Source: Drechmeria coniospora (taxonomy: Eukaryota > Ascomycota > Sordariomycetes > Hypocreales > Ophiocordycipitaceae). Taken from it: a stretch of 64,000 nt of DNA. The notes below the pieces were generated by a model, which worked only from the letters and a program-made list of their open reading frames with translations, searched no databases and was not told the origin of the DNA. Both the position numbers and the translations under genes were made by a program. The stretch spans positions 5,080,520 through 5,144,519 of the forward strand of contig NC_054389.1 of assembly GCF_001625195.1 (NCBI RefSeq). Reading direction: 5' to 3'. Below, one piece after another: positions 33,401 through 43,699 of this stretch; the first letter of the stretch is position 1; each line of letters starts with the position of its first letter.

Positions 33401-34495
33401 GAGAATAGACTGCAAGAGCGTGCTCCGATCCGACCGATTCCTGATGATAGGTTCGACGGCTTGGAATATCCTTTTCATCCATTCCGCGTTGTTCTTGCGG
33501 AGGTCGCCTTCGGTCACTCGGCTTGAGACTCCAGATGCGAGGTAGTACAAGGCAGGACCGGATACGTGAATTATATCTGTCGTGATGTCCAGAGCATTGC
33601 GAAATGGCTCGAAAGTTTGCATGTTGACGAAAGCTAATCTTCCGGGCAGAATGAAGTTTCTGTGCATGAACGCCACAAGGTCTCCGGTCCAACGTGTCGT
33701 TAGAAGGTCGGGTGTATCGACCGCATGAGTTGAGGAGAATGCGCCGAGCCTGCCAAGTATGGTTGCCGCTGGCCGGAAGAGATGGGTTGCCACTTCGAGG
33801 GTGTCGTCGCTACCTTGCAAGTGAAGGTCCCAGATGGACGAAATGATACGGATCCTGTCTTGGGCTCCATCGAAATTGTCCGCCAAACGGTCGCTCAAAA
33901 GGATGGCGCAAGTGTGCAACGCTGGCGCCACGATGCGTGCTGATTCTGCTGCCGGAGTGCCGAAGAGTGACTTGATGTGCTCGGCGCCAATCTTGTCCCG
34001 TGAGTAACCCCCCTCGGTGATCTCTAGACGATCCAGCAGTGTCTTCAACGAGTCAAACAGCGCATGCGCCGTCTCCAGGCACCCATGTTGCGATTGCAAC
34101 TCCTCCAAGATGTAGTCGGTCGTCGGCGTTCGTTTTCGCTTCGAGGGGGTGGACGAGAACCCAGCGGCGGGATTGGATGCGTCCTTTAGTGCCTGCTGCA
34201 GCACGGCCATGAATTTTCTATCGGCTAACGACTTGGCAAGAGGATAGAGGGGAATTCGTTGGAAGACGCAGGCCAGAATTGTCCATGACAAAGGGTATCG
34301 CCTCAAGGTTTCGGCAGTTGGAGCAGAACCGTTCATGGATTTGAGGAGCCATCGCAAGGTGCTCTCCTCTGCAGCATGAAAGCGGCCATCACATGATGCA
34401 GCAAGGCCACTCCAAAGCCGCTGTAGATTTTCGCCCTTTTCTCCTGGTCCTGTTTGCTCAAGTCCTCGAACGGTTTTGATGAGATTTGTAGTGCT
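30404..34495 (-). CDS. URB2: Urb2/Npa2 family ribosome-biogenesis protein (5' exon not resolved)
   Basis: Exons 34495-31189 and 31140-30404 give 1347 codons plus an unresolved N-terminal exon. Urb2 is a large nucleolar helical-repeat protein of early pre-60S particles, needed for 25S/5.8S rRNA maturation. I recognise the N-terminal block A-A-E-E-S-T-L-R-W-L-L-K-S-M-N-G, the following R-R-Y-P-L-S-W-T-I-L-A-C-V-F-Q-R, and the C-terminal domain ending A-L-E-P-A-M-N-S-I-F-G-I-T and R-E-M-F-K-R-Y-V-K-F-G-K-W. At 34496-34500 the frame meets a TAG that is a good acceptor (CTAAT branch about 9 bases upstream). A short first exon should therefore lie between 34500 and about 34790; one candidate ATG is at 34705 with a weak donor. 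The first in-frame ATG without it is at 34336, inside conserved sequence. Confidence 0.82.
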
Positions 34496-35025
34496 CTACA
34501 TTCATTAGCAGCTGAAATCTTCCAGGTGATTCGGAGCATAATCCCACCATTTTGAAAGATTAATATGCCTCATATCTTTGAGTGAAAAATTATCCGAGAA
34601 GAAAATACGGGCAAAAAGTTGGTAAACGGATGGGGCGATGAAGAATGAACTAGGGAAGCAACGCCATCCAGTTGGAATTGAAGCTGTCGCCGATGCTCTC
34701 TGCATGTACTCGGACTACAAGTACTGCGCGACTCCAAAATTTCTAAATTTCTGCCAACGCTAATCCACTTTCAGGCTCCACACTAGCACGACTAGCCTTC
34801 ACCGCCTTCGGATGGCCTGGACGACTCGTAGCGCATTGTGCCGGCTGTCTCGTCGTGACGCTTGTTGGCATCCAGTTGGTTATTGGTTACTACTGCGTTT
34901 GAGCTGCAGCTTCTCAAAGCTCCTATCCCGTTTTGCGACACCACAGGTGAGACGGCTGAGCAGTCGCTATACCTGTCCGATCGGATACTCACCTAATTCC
35001 TGCGCAGCATTTCACCTCGCCCATC
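34496..35025. other. Divergent promoter region URB2 / MIC10
   Basis: 530 bp between head-to-head genes. It must hold the missing first URB2 exon and the MIC10 leader, which itself may contain a short intron ending in the TGCGCAG at about 35001-35007. AT-richer than the flanking coding sequence. Confidence 0.4.
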
Positions 35026-35367
35026 ATGACCGAAATCGCGAACCGTCCTCTCCCAAGCGCTGTGTCCCGGCCCGTCAGCGAGGCGCTGCTGAACGAAAAG
35101 GTGGGTGTCCCAGCTGATTCATCGACAAGGTACCAGAGTTGCTAAAACACATCTGTCCGTTCCTTGCAGTGGGATCGCTGCCTCTCCAATCTCCTCGTCA
35201 AGTCGACTCTCGGCCTCGGATTCGGTGTCGTCTTTTCTGTTCTCCTGTTCAAGCGAAGAGCGTGGCCTGCTTTCGTCGGCGTCGGTTTCGGCGCCGGGCG
35301 GGCCTACGAGGAGTGCAACTTTAGTCTCAAGCAAGCCGCACGCGATCTGAAGAAAGAGAGGGCCTAA
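35026..35367 (+). CDS. MIC10: MICOS complex subunit Mic10
   Basis: Two exons, 35026-35100 and 35170-35367, give 90 aa. Mic10 is an inner mitochondrial membrane protein that oligomerises to bend crista junctions. The second exon begins with the family block W-D-R-C-L-S-N-L-L-V-K-S. Two glycine-rich membrane hairpin segments follow: G-L-G-F-G-V-V-F-S-V-L-L-F, then after K-R-R, G-V-G-F-G-A-G-R-A-Y-E-E. The positive loop between the two segments and the Gly motifs essential for oligomerisation are both present. The size matches the family (about 90-100 aa). The first exon supplies only a short hydrophilic N-terminus without a presequence, as expected. Confidence 0.93.
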
Positions 35368-35569
35368 GCGATGACGGGTCCATTGGGCACAAGCATGTAC
35401 AAACTAAGTCACCTTGTTGGTTGGGCCGTATAGATGGGCGGCCGAATGGTAGGACAGCAGCCTACTTTGGCTTTATGCAATTCTCTCTATGAAATACAAC
35501 AACCTCAATGCAACCCTCGCGTTATCGATCCTGTCCCGCCCAATCTCTGCAGCATGCAGGAATGGCCCA

Positions 35570-36145
35570 TCACGCTGAGTCGGTTGACGCCTGCGCTTCC
35601 AGGTCACAGCTCTCCTCTTCCGATTCGCAAGCGACCCAGGTCGAACGTCTCCGCTTATCAGCCCAAACCGATTCTCTCCCAGTGATCAAGGCCAACGAGT
35701 CTTGGGAGATGCGCCACCTAGACCCATTGCCAACAGCCTGGCTTTCAGCCTTTGTGTCGCCCGAATCTAGGGTGAACCTCTGCAACGTATTGGCAACGCT
35801 TAGGTCGGCCACGGGCACGCTTTCCGCCATCGATGGCCGCCAGGAGAGCTTTCGTTTCAAGCTCATGAGTTCCAGCTGCAGATTTTCAGCGAGGGTAATG
35901 CTTCGCCGTCGAACGCTCTCCATGAAAGACTGCCGTTGCAGGGATTGGATCACGGCGGCAGGGCCTTCCTGAAAACCCCACATCTCTCGCCAGCTGTCAT
36001 TGCCTTGTCCGTGGTTATCCTTCGACTTGACATTGTAGGCGACGATGGATACGAGCAGCAGTGCAAGGAACAGGACCGATATTGCAACGACCAAAACCTC
36101 CTGTGCACGGGATTCGCTCTCAGTCATGTCGGATAGGTGAAACAT
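35570..36145 (-). CDS. Predicted single-pass membrane protein, unknown function
   Basis: Single exon, 191 aa from the first in-frame ATG at 36145. Residues of about 16-38 form one clear transmembrane helix (V-L-V-V-A-I-S-V-L-F-L-A-L-L-L-V-S-I-V-A). Before it is a short Ser/Glu-rich N-terminus; after it comes a long hydrophilic tail with basic patches (S-V-R-R-R-S and K-R-K-L-S-W) and an acidic C-terminal end (E-S-E-E-E-S). I do not recognise it. The open frame, composition and TM placement make it more credible than the other anonymous frames here, but there is no homology evidence. It converges with MIC10, about 200 bp away. Confidence 0.45.
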   Translation of the reverse strand: MFHLSDMTESESRAQEVLVVAISVLFLALLLVSIVAYNVKSKDNHGQGNDSWREMWGFQEGPAAVIQSLQRQSFMESVRRRSITLAENLQLELMSLKRKLSWRPSMAESVPVADLSVANTLQRFTLDSGDTKAESQAVGNGSRWRISQDSLALITGRESVWADKRRRSTWVACESEEESCDLEAQASTDSA

Positions 36146-38137
36146 GGCACTCGAGAGTCGACGTGTTAGGCCACTTGATGCAATGGGAAAGGTGACTGGA
36201 GACGTGCGAACTCTTGATTCTTCGTTTTTGTGAAATGAATGCAATAGGTGCAGAAATTGCCTAGGAACTACTATAGTATTATCGCCGAGAGATGGCTCTT
36301 CAGGAGTGATGGGTTCAGTTTAACGAGCGAATTTCTGTCTATACAGGCAAGACCGACTTCGTTTTAACCATTCACCAAATGCAGGCAGTGCAGGCACCGC
36401 AGGGGTAAGGTCCCAAGTCTGCGAAGACGCTCCTGCTTCCTGCTGGTACTGCATAAGTACAGCTCCCGCCGACGCCCTCGGCAAGACCACGGCAACTCAT
36501 GGCAGCAATAGAGGTTGCATGGAAACTGTTTCTCTCGCGGAATGAGTACTTGCTCGACTACAACGTCCTGAACCTTTCTCTACTGGAGGCGGGACAGAAC
36601 AACATGTTCTATTGTGGCTGCCCCAAACCTGCATGTCGGAAGCACCACCTTCCCGGCGAGACAATAGTACTATCTCGTCGCTGTACCTAAAAGATACAAT
36701 ATAATGGTAGACAAATCCGTTACTCTAGCACGCAAATATGACCGACAACAAGTTGGCGATTCATCATCGGTTGATTAATCGTGCATGAATGTATGTATGA
36801 ATGAAGAAGGAGGAAAAAAAAGTCGTTCCATAATGGAGCACAATACTTACTTAAAAGTATGTTGAGCAAGTACCATGTACTCGGTACCTTGTTGCCTGTC
36901 GGCCAGATCACGTGACCTTTCACTTATCTCGCTTGGCTCACCTCTCCCTCAGTCTCTTTTTAACCCTCGTTTTCCCCACCTTGAAAGAAAGAATCTTTTT
37001 CTCTTCCCTACAAAGTCACAGCATTGAAAATGCTGATCTGAGTTCCGTGGCGTGACAGCCAACTCGGTGTGCGCAGACATGATTTTTTTTCATGAGTATA
37101 ACGCTTCAAATAGCATCTGCTCCTGGATTTGCGAGTGCATTTCCTTCCAACCACCACAGCTGGCCGCCAGGGAACTCGCGTCAGTGTCAGCACACAGCAC
37201 GCCTTACTCGATGTTGCTTCGCAGCACACCCACAGATTGCCTACACCTCGCAGCTTTCAATGCGCAAGCGTGTCAACTTTTTATTTCGTTCGACGTGGGA
37301 GAACAAACGCAAGGTCTAGACAACCTGTCCGCTCCACCCTGTTGCCACAGACATTCTGTGTGGCCCCAGGACTAGAATCGGATGCACATATCTTTTGCAA
37401 CGAATTATCTTCATCATGATGTCAAAATGCACCGCCCAGAGTGATGCACAAATCGGACGTTCGTCCACTGAAGTCCGTCCTAATTTGCAAATTGTCACTG
37501 CGGCGGTTGAGCTTCGTGAAATGCTGAAGGTGACTCTTGGGCATATTAAGTATTTCACCGCATGCTTCACCGCATACCCCATCGTATTCTGGCGCCCCAT
37601 TCATATGTATCATAAGACAGTTCATGCTGGATGAACTTCTGGCCGTTGTTGCCGCGCTCAGGCCCACTAGAGCAACTTGACAGGCTCGGTGGCGTCCAGT
37701 ATTGCATGATGAAGGAAAGTCAAGCGTGAAGATATATATCCTTATTGTATGCGGGCGCTTTCTACAACAGTACTATTCCCTGCTACAAGCCCTCTCATCA
37801 TATTTATTGACTTACTTACTTCATCGAGTGAATTATCCAGCGTTGGGCCGCTTGCTGTTCATCAAACCCAACATAGAAAACATGAAAAGATGGCAACGCT
37901 CCAAATCTGAGCCGGCCAGGAGCGGCCTCGAACGAGCGTAGGTACGGCTTAGGGGCAAGGTCCACGGGTGGAAACAAAAGGACCACATCATTTCCATCTG
38001 TCGTCAATCCGTCTGCAAAGACCAGGCGCGCCCAATGCATGCATGCGACTCCATGCCTTATCGGTGGCGAAAATGCATGCAGAAATCATCTAGTAAACGT
38101 GGTTGAGCCAGTGGCTGTCTAAATCGAGCGACTTTGG
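36146..38137. other. Intergenic region
   Basis: About 2 kb with no convincing gene. It is somewhat AT-richer than average, with short open frames (up to about 107 codons) in conflicting frames. I see no tRNA, transposon ends or long repeats. Confidence 0.4.
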
Positions 38138-39300
38138 TTATGGCCGAAACGTTGAGCTGATCCGCTGCTGAACTCTCTTCTCCGTTTCAACGTATAGTTG
38201 GTCAAGGTGGCTCATCGCTGAGGCATCCTTGAGGATTTTGGCAACCTGAATGCCTGCCGAGATGAGCTGCAAGATGTTGCGGTCGTCCTTGAGGGGTCGA
38301 CTCTGATGGTTAGCTGGGTGGCGCAGCTCGAGCGAGTTTTCCAGAATTGTGACAAGCTGCTTAATCTGTCCGTTGTAGAGCAGGCGGGCGGGAATGCGCC
38401 GCTTGGTGGCAAGGCGCTTCAGAAGATAGACCCATTCCACCCAATCGCGGTCCTGCGGCCGCTCGACGGGTCGCATATCTTGCGTCAGGGGGATCGGAAA
38501 CTGGTACTTGGCCACAAAGTCGAAGGCGCACTGTGACAGGCGGTCGTTCACTTGGCTCATGACGCTGTCCTGCTCCTCGGCATGAAGGTTGGTTGGGAGG
38601 TGAGGGAGCTCCCTCTCCTGCATGGCGGTTATCTGGTGTGGTGGTCGCTGCAAGAATTGGTGAGGCCCGTCAAACTCGTCCCGGTGCGACGAGCGACGCT
38701 GGGTGCCTCGCTTCCCGCCTGGCTTCATCTTGCTCCCCGGAGAGTAGTCGGACAAGTTTGGGGACGCGATGATGTCGTCGAACGATCCAGTCGGAGAGTA
38801 CGCCCCCTGGGGATCCCATGATAGTGGTAGCTTTGGGTTGGAGTCCAGGAATGAGCTTCGCGTCGGCACCGCGCTGGTGCTCAACTCGGCAGATGGGTGA
38901 TTGCCGTAGCTCGGAGATGGAGATGTCGAGGTTGAGGACTCTGGCCGTGAATTCTTGCCATTTGTTGATGTCCTAGATGCGATGCTTGTGTGGTAGAAAG
39001 CGGCGGTTGTGTAATCCACACTTTTGATGTCACTGATGTCACCTAAGTAGTGTCCACAAACACACGAAGCTCAGACGCCCGCTCACCTCGTAGGTAGGTA
39101 GGCTTTGCTTCCAAACCCTCCAACGCCATACGGATCAGGAAAGCTACAGAACAACGGGTCAGCAACGGGGTCGAAAATTGTCGGTCAGAATAGCAGTACC
39201 TGAGAGCGGAATTCCACGGGTCTCGAGTTATGGCGGAGTTCTTGAATGACATGGCTGGCCGAGTCATGTCATCAGGGATTACTCGGCCCAGGATTACCAT
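38138..39300 (-). CDS. Conserved filamentous-fungal protein of unknown function
   Basis: Three exons on the minus strand, 39300-39200, 39143-39087 and 39032-38138, give 350 aa beginning M-V-I-L-G-R-V-I-P-D-D-M. The first two exons encode an ordered-looking segment (M-S-F-K-N-S-A-I-T-R-D-P-W-N-S-A-L, then P-D-P-Y-G-V-G-G-F-G-S-K-A-Y). A Ser/Thr/Pro-rich linker follows. The C-terminal ~140 residues form a charged helical domain (D-R-L-S-Q-C-A-F-D-F-V-A-K-Y, W-V-E-W-V-Y-L-L-K-R-L-A-T-K-R-R-I-P-A-R, D-D-R-N-I-L-Q-L-I-S-A-G). It looks like a protein conserved across sordariomycetes, but I know no function or named domain. The second intron has two possible acceptors 10 bp apart; only the distal one keeps the frame. 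Confidence 0.7.
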
Positions 39301-42300
39301 GGTCGCTTGTTGGAGAGCGCGTCCACGATGACGGAGGCAACAGTCGGATTATGCGAATGGGAACTCTCAACCGCCAAATCCGACACCATACGACAATCTG
39401 CGCAAAGGGAGCAACTTGACCCGTGCTGTGCTGGTAGAGGCTGAAATGATGCCTTTTCGACCTCGGGAGGGTGGGTGAGTGCTTTACGCTGATTGCTAAG
39501 CGGGTGACGTATCCCCCGACGTCCTCTCAAGGGGTTTTGAAGAGAGAAAAGGGGGGGGGGGGTGGAATAGCGGAAATGTGAATAGTAAGGAAGCGGTGTA
39601 GTGGGAGGCCAGGTGACCAGACAAGATCCGCAATGGCCAACGTTAGAGGCTTACAAGGTATCGCCGTTGACGAGTGACAGGAAATACTAGTGTGGGTCAC
39701 CAACAACAACATCGATGAATAAGGCAGCTTCTAGAAGGCTTCGAGGTGTCCCTTCGAATGCGAGCGTCCGAAGTCAGGACTTGGAAACTTTAGGAGGGGG
39801 GGCTGATGAATCGTCCTGGCCAGCTTCCTGGGCAGCCGCGGCTGGATTGGAAATTCTCACGCGGGCACTGGGAGCAGGTACGCTCCGATATGAATAACCG
39901 CAGGGCGACTCGTGGTATGGTGCACCATACTGATGGGAGCTTCACCTGTCGGAAGTGCTGAATGGGTTAGCATGAAATAGAGATCGTCAAACATGCGAGC
40001 CGCAACCACCATTCAGACACGATACCCAATACCTGAGCCAAGGATGAAAGAATGCAAGGACGCATCGGTGGTTCTGCCCGAGTTGAGAGCGGGCGAGATT
40101 TGATGGAAAATGTACGATTGCTTACTGAATGCTCGTGCATGTGGTCGCATCGCGAGACTCGGCATCTACAAATCGGAGAGGGAGGAACTCGGGAGGGAGT
40201 GCAGATTCCATTCAATCATGCATGTCGCGACACCCTCATCCAGCCAGCGACCGACAGAGCAGTCAGAGAAGGTGGTGCTGGATGTTTGCAAAGCCGTGGG
40301 CATTGGGCCGCTGGACCGATTCATTGCCTGATGAATGTTCAGGAGAACAAACAAGGAGAAATGTGATGCCATTCATGGCTGGGCTCTGGAATCGATGGAT
40401 GAAAAGGAGGTCGATAGCGACAGGGAAGGCCCTGCACACTGGAGCGCGGGACATGGCGGTCGGCAGGAATCAGGCGGGGCTGGGGGGGGGGGGGGGGAGG
40501 GAGTCGGCGGGGTGGCGGCGGGTTGTCGAATAGGGAATAGAAGGCCCAACCACTGTGACGGCCTCCTGCCTCTTGCGTCCAAAGAGTAGAGACCCACTTA
40601 TAGTACCTTGTACTTTGTACCTCCTCTGAATGTGAGTAAGTACTGTACGGAGTACGTACGGAGAACTCCATTCCCCAAATATTCCTTCAATTGGCCATTT
40701 CACTTGATCATTACTGCCGACAACTAATTACAGCTACTGTACGGAGTACCTCGCCGAGGAGTGTAACAAACCAGACGGGCAGTTTCGGCGCTTACCGAGC
40801 CCTTCGTCCACAAAGGAGGCGCATGGACGGAGTACGGAGTACGTGATTCAAAAGTCGTACGTACTAGTACCGAGTATACACCTACACTCCGCACCAAGGG
40901 AGGCCCGAATATCAGTTCTGGATACAGAGCAGCGGCGGATGGTATTCCGACGGAAAAGGACGACTGCGACCCGTTTGGCTTCGTCCCCGGCGTTAGAGGC
41001 AAGGGAGGGATGCGTCCATACTGGTTGGTCACGATCTCTACGAGCCATCCGCAGCCGGTGGCTACTATTGGCACATGGCCTCCTTGTACGTCAGCATTTG
41101 CATCCCTCACACAGTTCGTTGCCTTGTTGCGAATGCACACGTCACCAAGCTGCCTTGTTGTCCCAAAGTTGTCGGATCTCATGTTCTCATGTGTGACCGG
41201 CTCTCATCACTCCTTCTGAATATGGCTTGTTGAATAACAAAAAGTGCAAGAATGGTGATGGGATGCGTGCAAAACAACATCTTGGTCAGTTCTTCCTGCC
41301 TCGCCACCCCCCACCCCCCCATGCTTCTGCACTTGCGCAACTGCGACACCGACGGATGCAGATCATTGCCTTCCTGATATCCAAGACCAGATTGTATGGA
41401 AAGGAGGTAGGATGACCGAGGTGACGCCGCTCGCCGTAACTGTGAAGCCGGAAGCGACCCAAAGCCCGGGCGTCGAGGTTGCCGCTGATATCTGAGCGAT
41501 CCTAGGGATCCAGGATCCCACGGACATGCGTTGCCCCTTGGAGAAAATGGAAAGAGCCCGCGTCTGATGATCAAGCAAAATGATTCTGTGCTGACGTCGA
41601 GACCGGGCGATGCCGAGTTTTTCTACGTTGCTGGCAACAAAGAACCTTGACATTCCTGCACCTTCTCACCGGTCTGGGTCCAACACGGCTCGGTAACCAC
41701 ACAACGGCTTCGAAGCTGCGTCGAATCCAACAGGTGTGTTGCAACCTTGAAATGACTGGATGAAGAATTATGATAGCTCATGCGCTCGGTAGTGTCCAGT
41801 CTGCAGCGTACGTTGCACGACAAGACGAGCGGGCTCGGTCTCGTCGCGCCGACCTACTGCTCCCCCTCTCCTTGTTTGTCAAGGCCCAGGTATGCTGACG
41901 AAGGGGGTCCACGGGACGCGGCTTCGCCTCTGACAATTTCTTATCGGAAGAAGCCCGCGATCCTAATGGTCGGCAAAACTCATCGAGGATGAGGTTGACC
42001 TCGTCTGAAATCACGTGGGAAGCGACCGTTTTCTGTTGGCTTCCAGACGCTCCAACAAAAGAAAAGAGCGTTGAAACTTTGACGATCTCGGGAAGCCACA
42101 CCCGTCCCGACCCACCTAACCGCGCCGTCCCGCGCCTGCCCGCCGTTGCACGCCGCAGGCAGGCAGTTGGCCACAAAGGCCAGACAACGGCAATTGAAAC
42201 TGATTAGCTAATCACCCCACTCCCAGCCAAAAAAAACCCTTGGTGTTCCACACTCCGTACTTGCTTACAGTACACCTGCCTACCTACCCCTTCCTCCTTC

Positions 42301-43699
42301 CAAATCAAAGGCATGCATCAGCAAACTCCAAGAAAATCATTTTGCGTGATTTTCCCTCTCACAATCTCACCTCGTTCATCATGCAAGCCTCATCACACCG
42401 CAACCGATAATTGGCTTGGCCTACATTGACCGCCATTGCGTGACCCTCCCAGGCCCAGCTCTCATTCGCTCTACACCGCCCTAAAATGTAATGGCTGGCC
42501 TGAGCTGGGGGACAGCTGGCCAGCCGCATAACCCCGCTTATTGGACCAGCGACGACATCGAAATGACTCGCCAACGACCCCTTCTGCTTGTCGTCCCGTC
42601 TCCCACTCTACGACTCTGCGTGGTTGGCCTGCATGGTTGGCCCACCTGGTCGCAGCATCGCTTGTGCGACCATCTGCACTTGTGCATGTATTCGCAACTG
42701 GTGCCTCGTCGGCCGTCTGGTTCGTCAGCGTTCACTTCCTGCCACGCAGGGGGGGCCGAAGGCCAGGGGTTTGTGTAGAGAGGCCAGGGAGGGGAGCCAG
42801 GAAACACTGGTGATTCTTGGTTTCTGCAAGAGGCCGGCGTGACACGTTGGCTGATTGCGCGCCCTGCTGCAGCAGATCCTCGACCACAACTACGCAGCCG
42901 AAAGGCAGCGCCGCCTGAGGTCAGTCACAGCGCCGTCGTAAACTCCGTTCGCGCCTTGCCGATCGATTCGCGACCATGGCTTTCTTATCTTTCATCTCGT
43001 CGAGTGCCTTGGTCGAGTGCCAACGCAGAGCCGATGGCACAAAATTTTGTCTCGCATTCATCTCCCTCCTCGTCTTCTGTGCTGTCATGCAACCATCATC
43101 CCCCTCCCCCCCCCTCCCCCGCCTCCCCTCCCGGCCTCAAGCCCGCCACGGTAGAACAGGGAAAACCCGCCCAAGCACTTGAGACTCGGTTACCAACCCA
43201 TCCCTGCACGACAGGCACATCAGCCGCACTCAAAGAAAGCGCCAACGCACTTGCGCGGCCCGTCCAGAGACCCCGACCAACTATGGGCGTTACTCGACAT
43301 GGGCATCCCGTATTCGTACTGTTGATGCGGTGTCATGGTTCAACTGTAACGATAAAACCCGCTTGCCCCCCTCATTGCCCAACCTCAGCCTTCTGATTCC
43401 CACATATCCTGCCCACTGTTTGTGCCCAACCTCCTGTTGACCGCTGATCCGCACATACTTGTACTCTTCGGTCCGGACTTCATCCCCCATTCACAACATA
43501 TCTTCTTGCGAAACAACCCAAAGGATCTCCCAAGACGCAGCAAAGGACTAAACCGTTCTGCTCTGTTGCCCGTCGTCCCAATAACGGCCCGCGCTCTAAC
43601 CATACTGTTGCACATATTGTCCACAAGGCAAAACTGAACAAGTCTGCTCTCTCCAGATCAGACCTCTGCTTGTGCACTGTGCCCCTGGCCTAGGACGCA
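39301..43699. other. Long intergenic region (4.4 kb)
   Basis: No gene could be supported. It contains a run of 12 G at 39551-39562, a run of 16 G at 40482-40497, a palindrome island at about 40600-40870 and several C-rich stretches near 43100. Open frames (up to 185 codons at 42839-43396) are Pro/Ser-rich, overlap one another and lack domains. The 3' part is presumably the upstream control region of the C2H2 factor gene. Confidence 0.4.
40600..40870. repeat. TACGGAGTAC palindrome island
   Basis: Copies of GTACGGAGTAC at about 40646-40656 and 40738-40748, and a directly repeated CGGAGTACGGAGTAC at about 40829-40843, with GTAC-rich sequence between and after them. Confidence 0.6.

Noticed and set aside
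42839..43396. 185-codon Pro/Ser-rich frame
   Set aside because: Crosses C-rich tracts, no family resemblance, likely leader or promoter sequence of the C2H2 gene.
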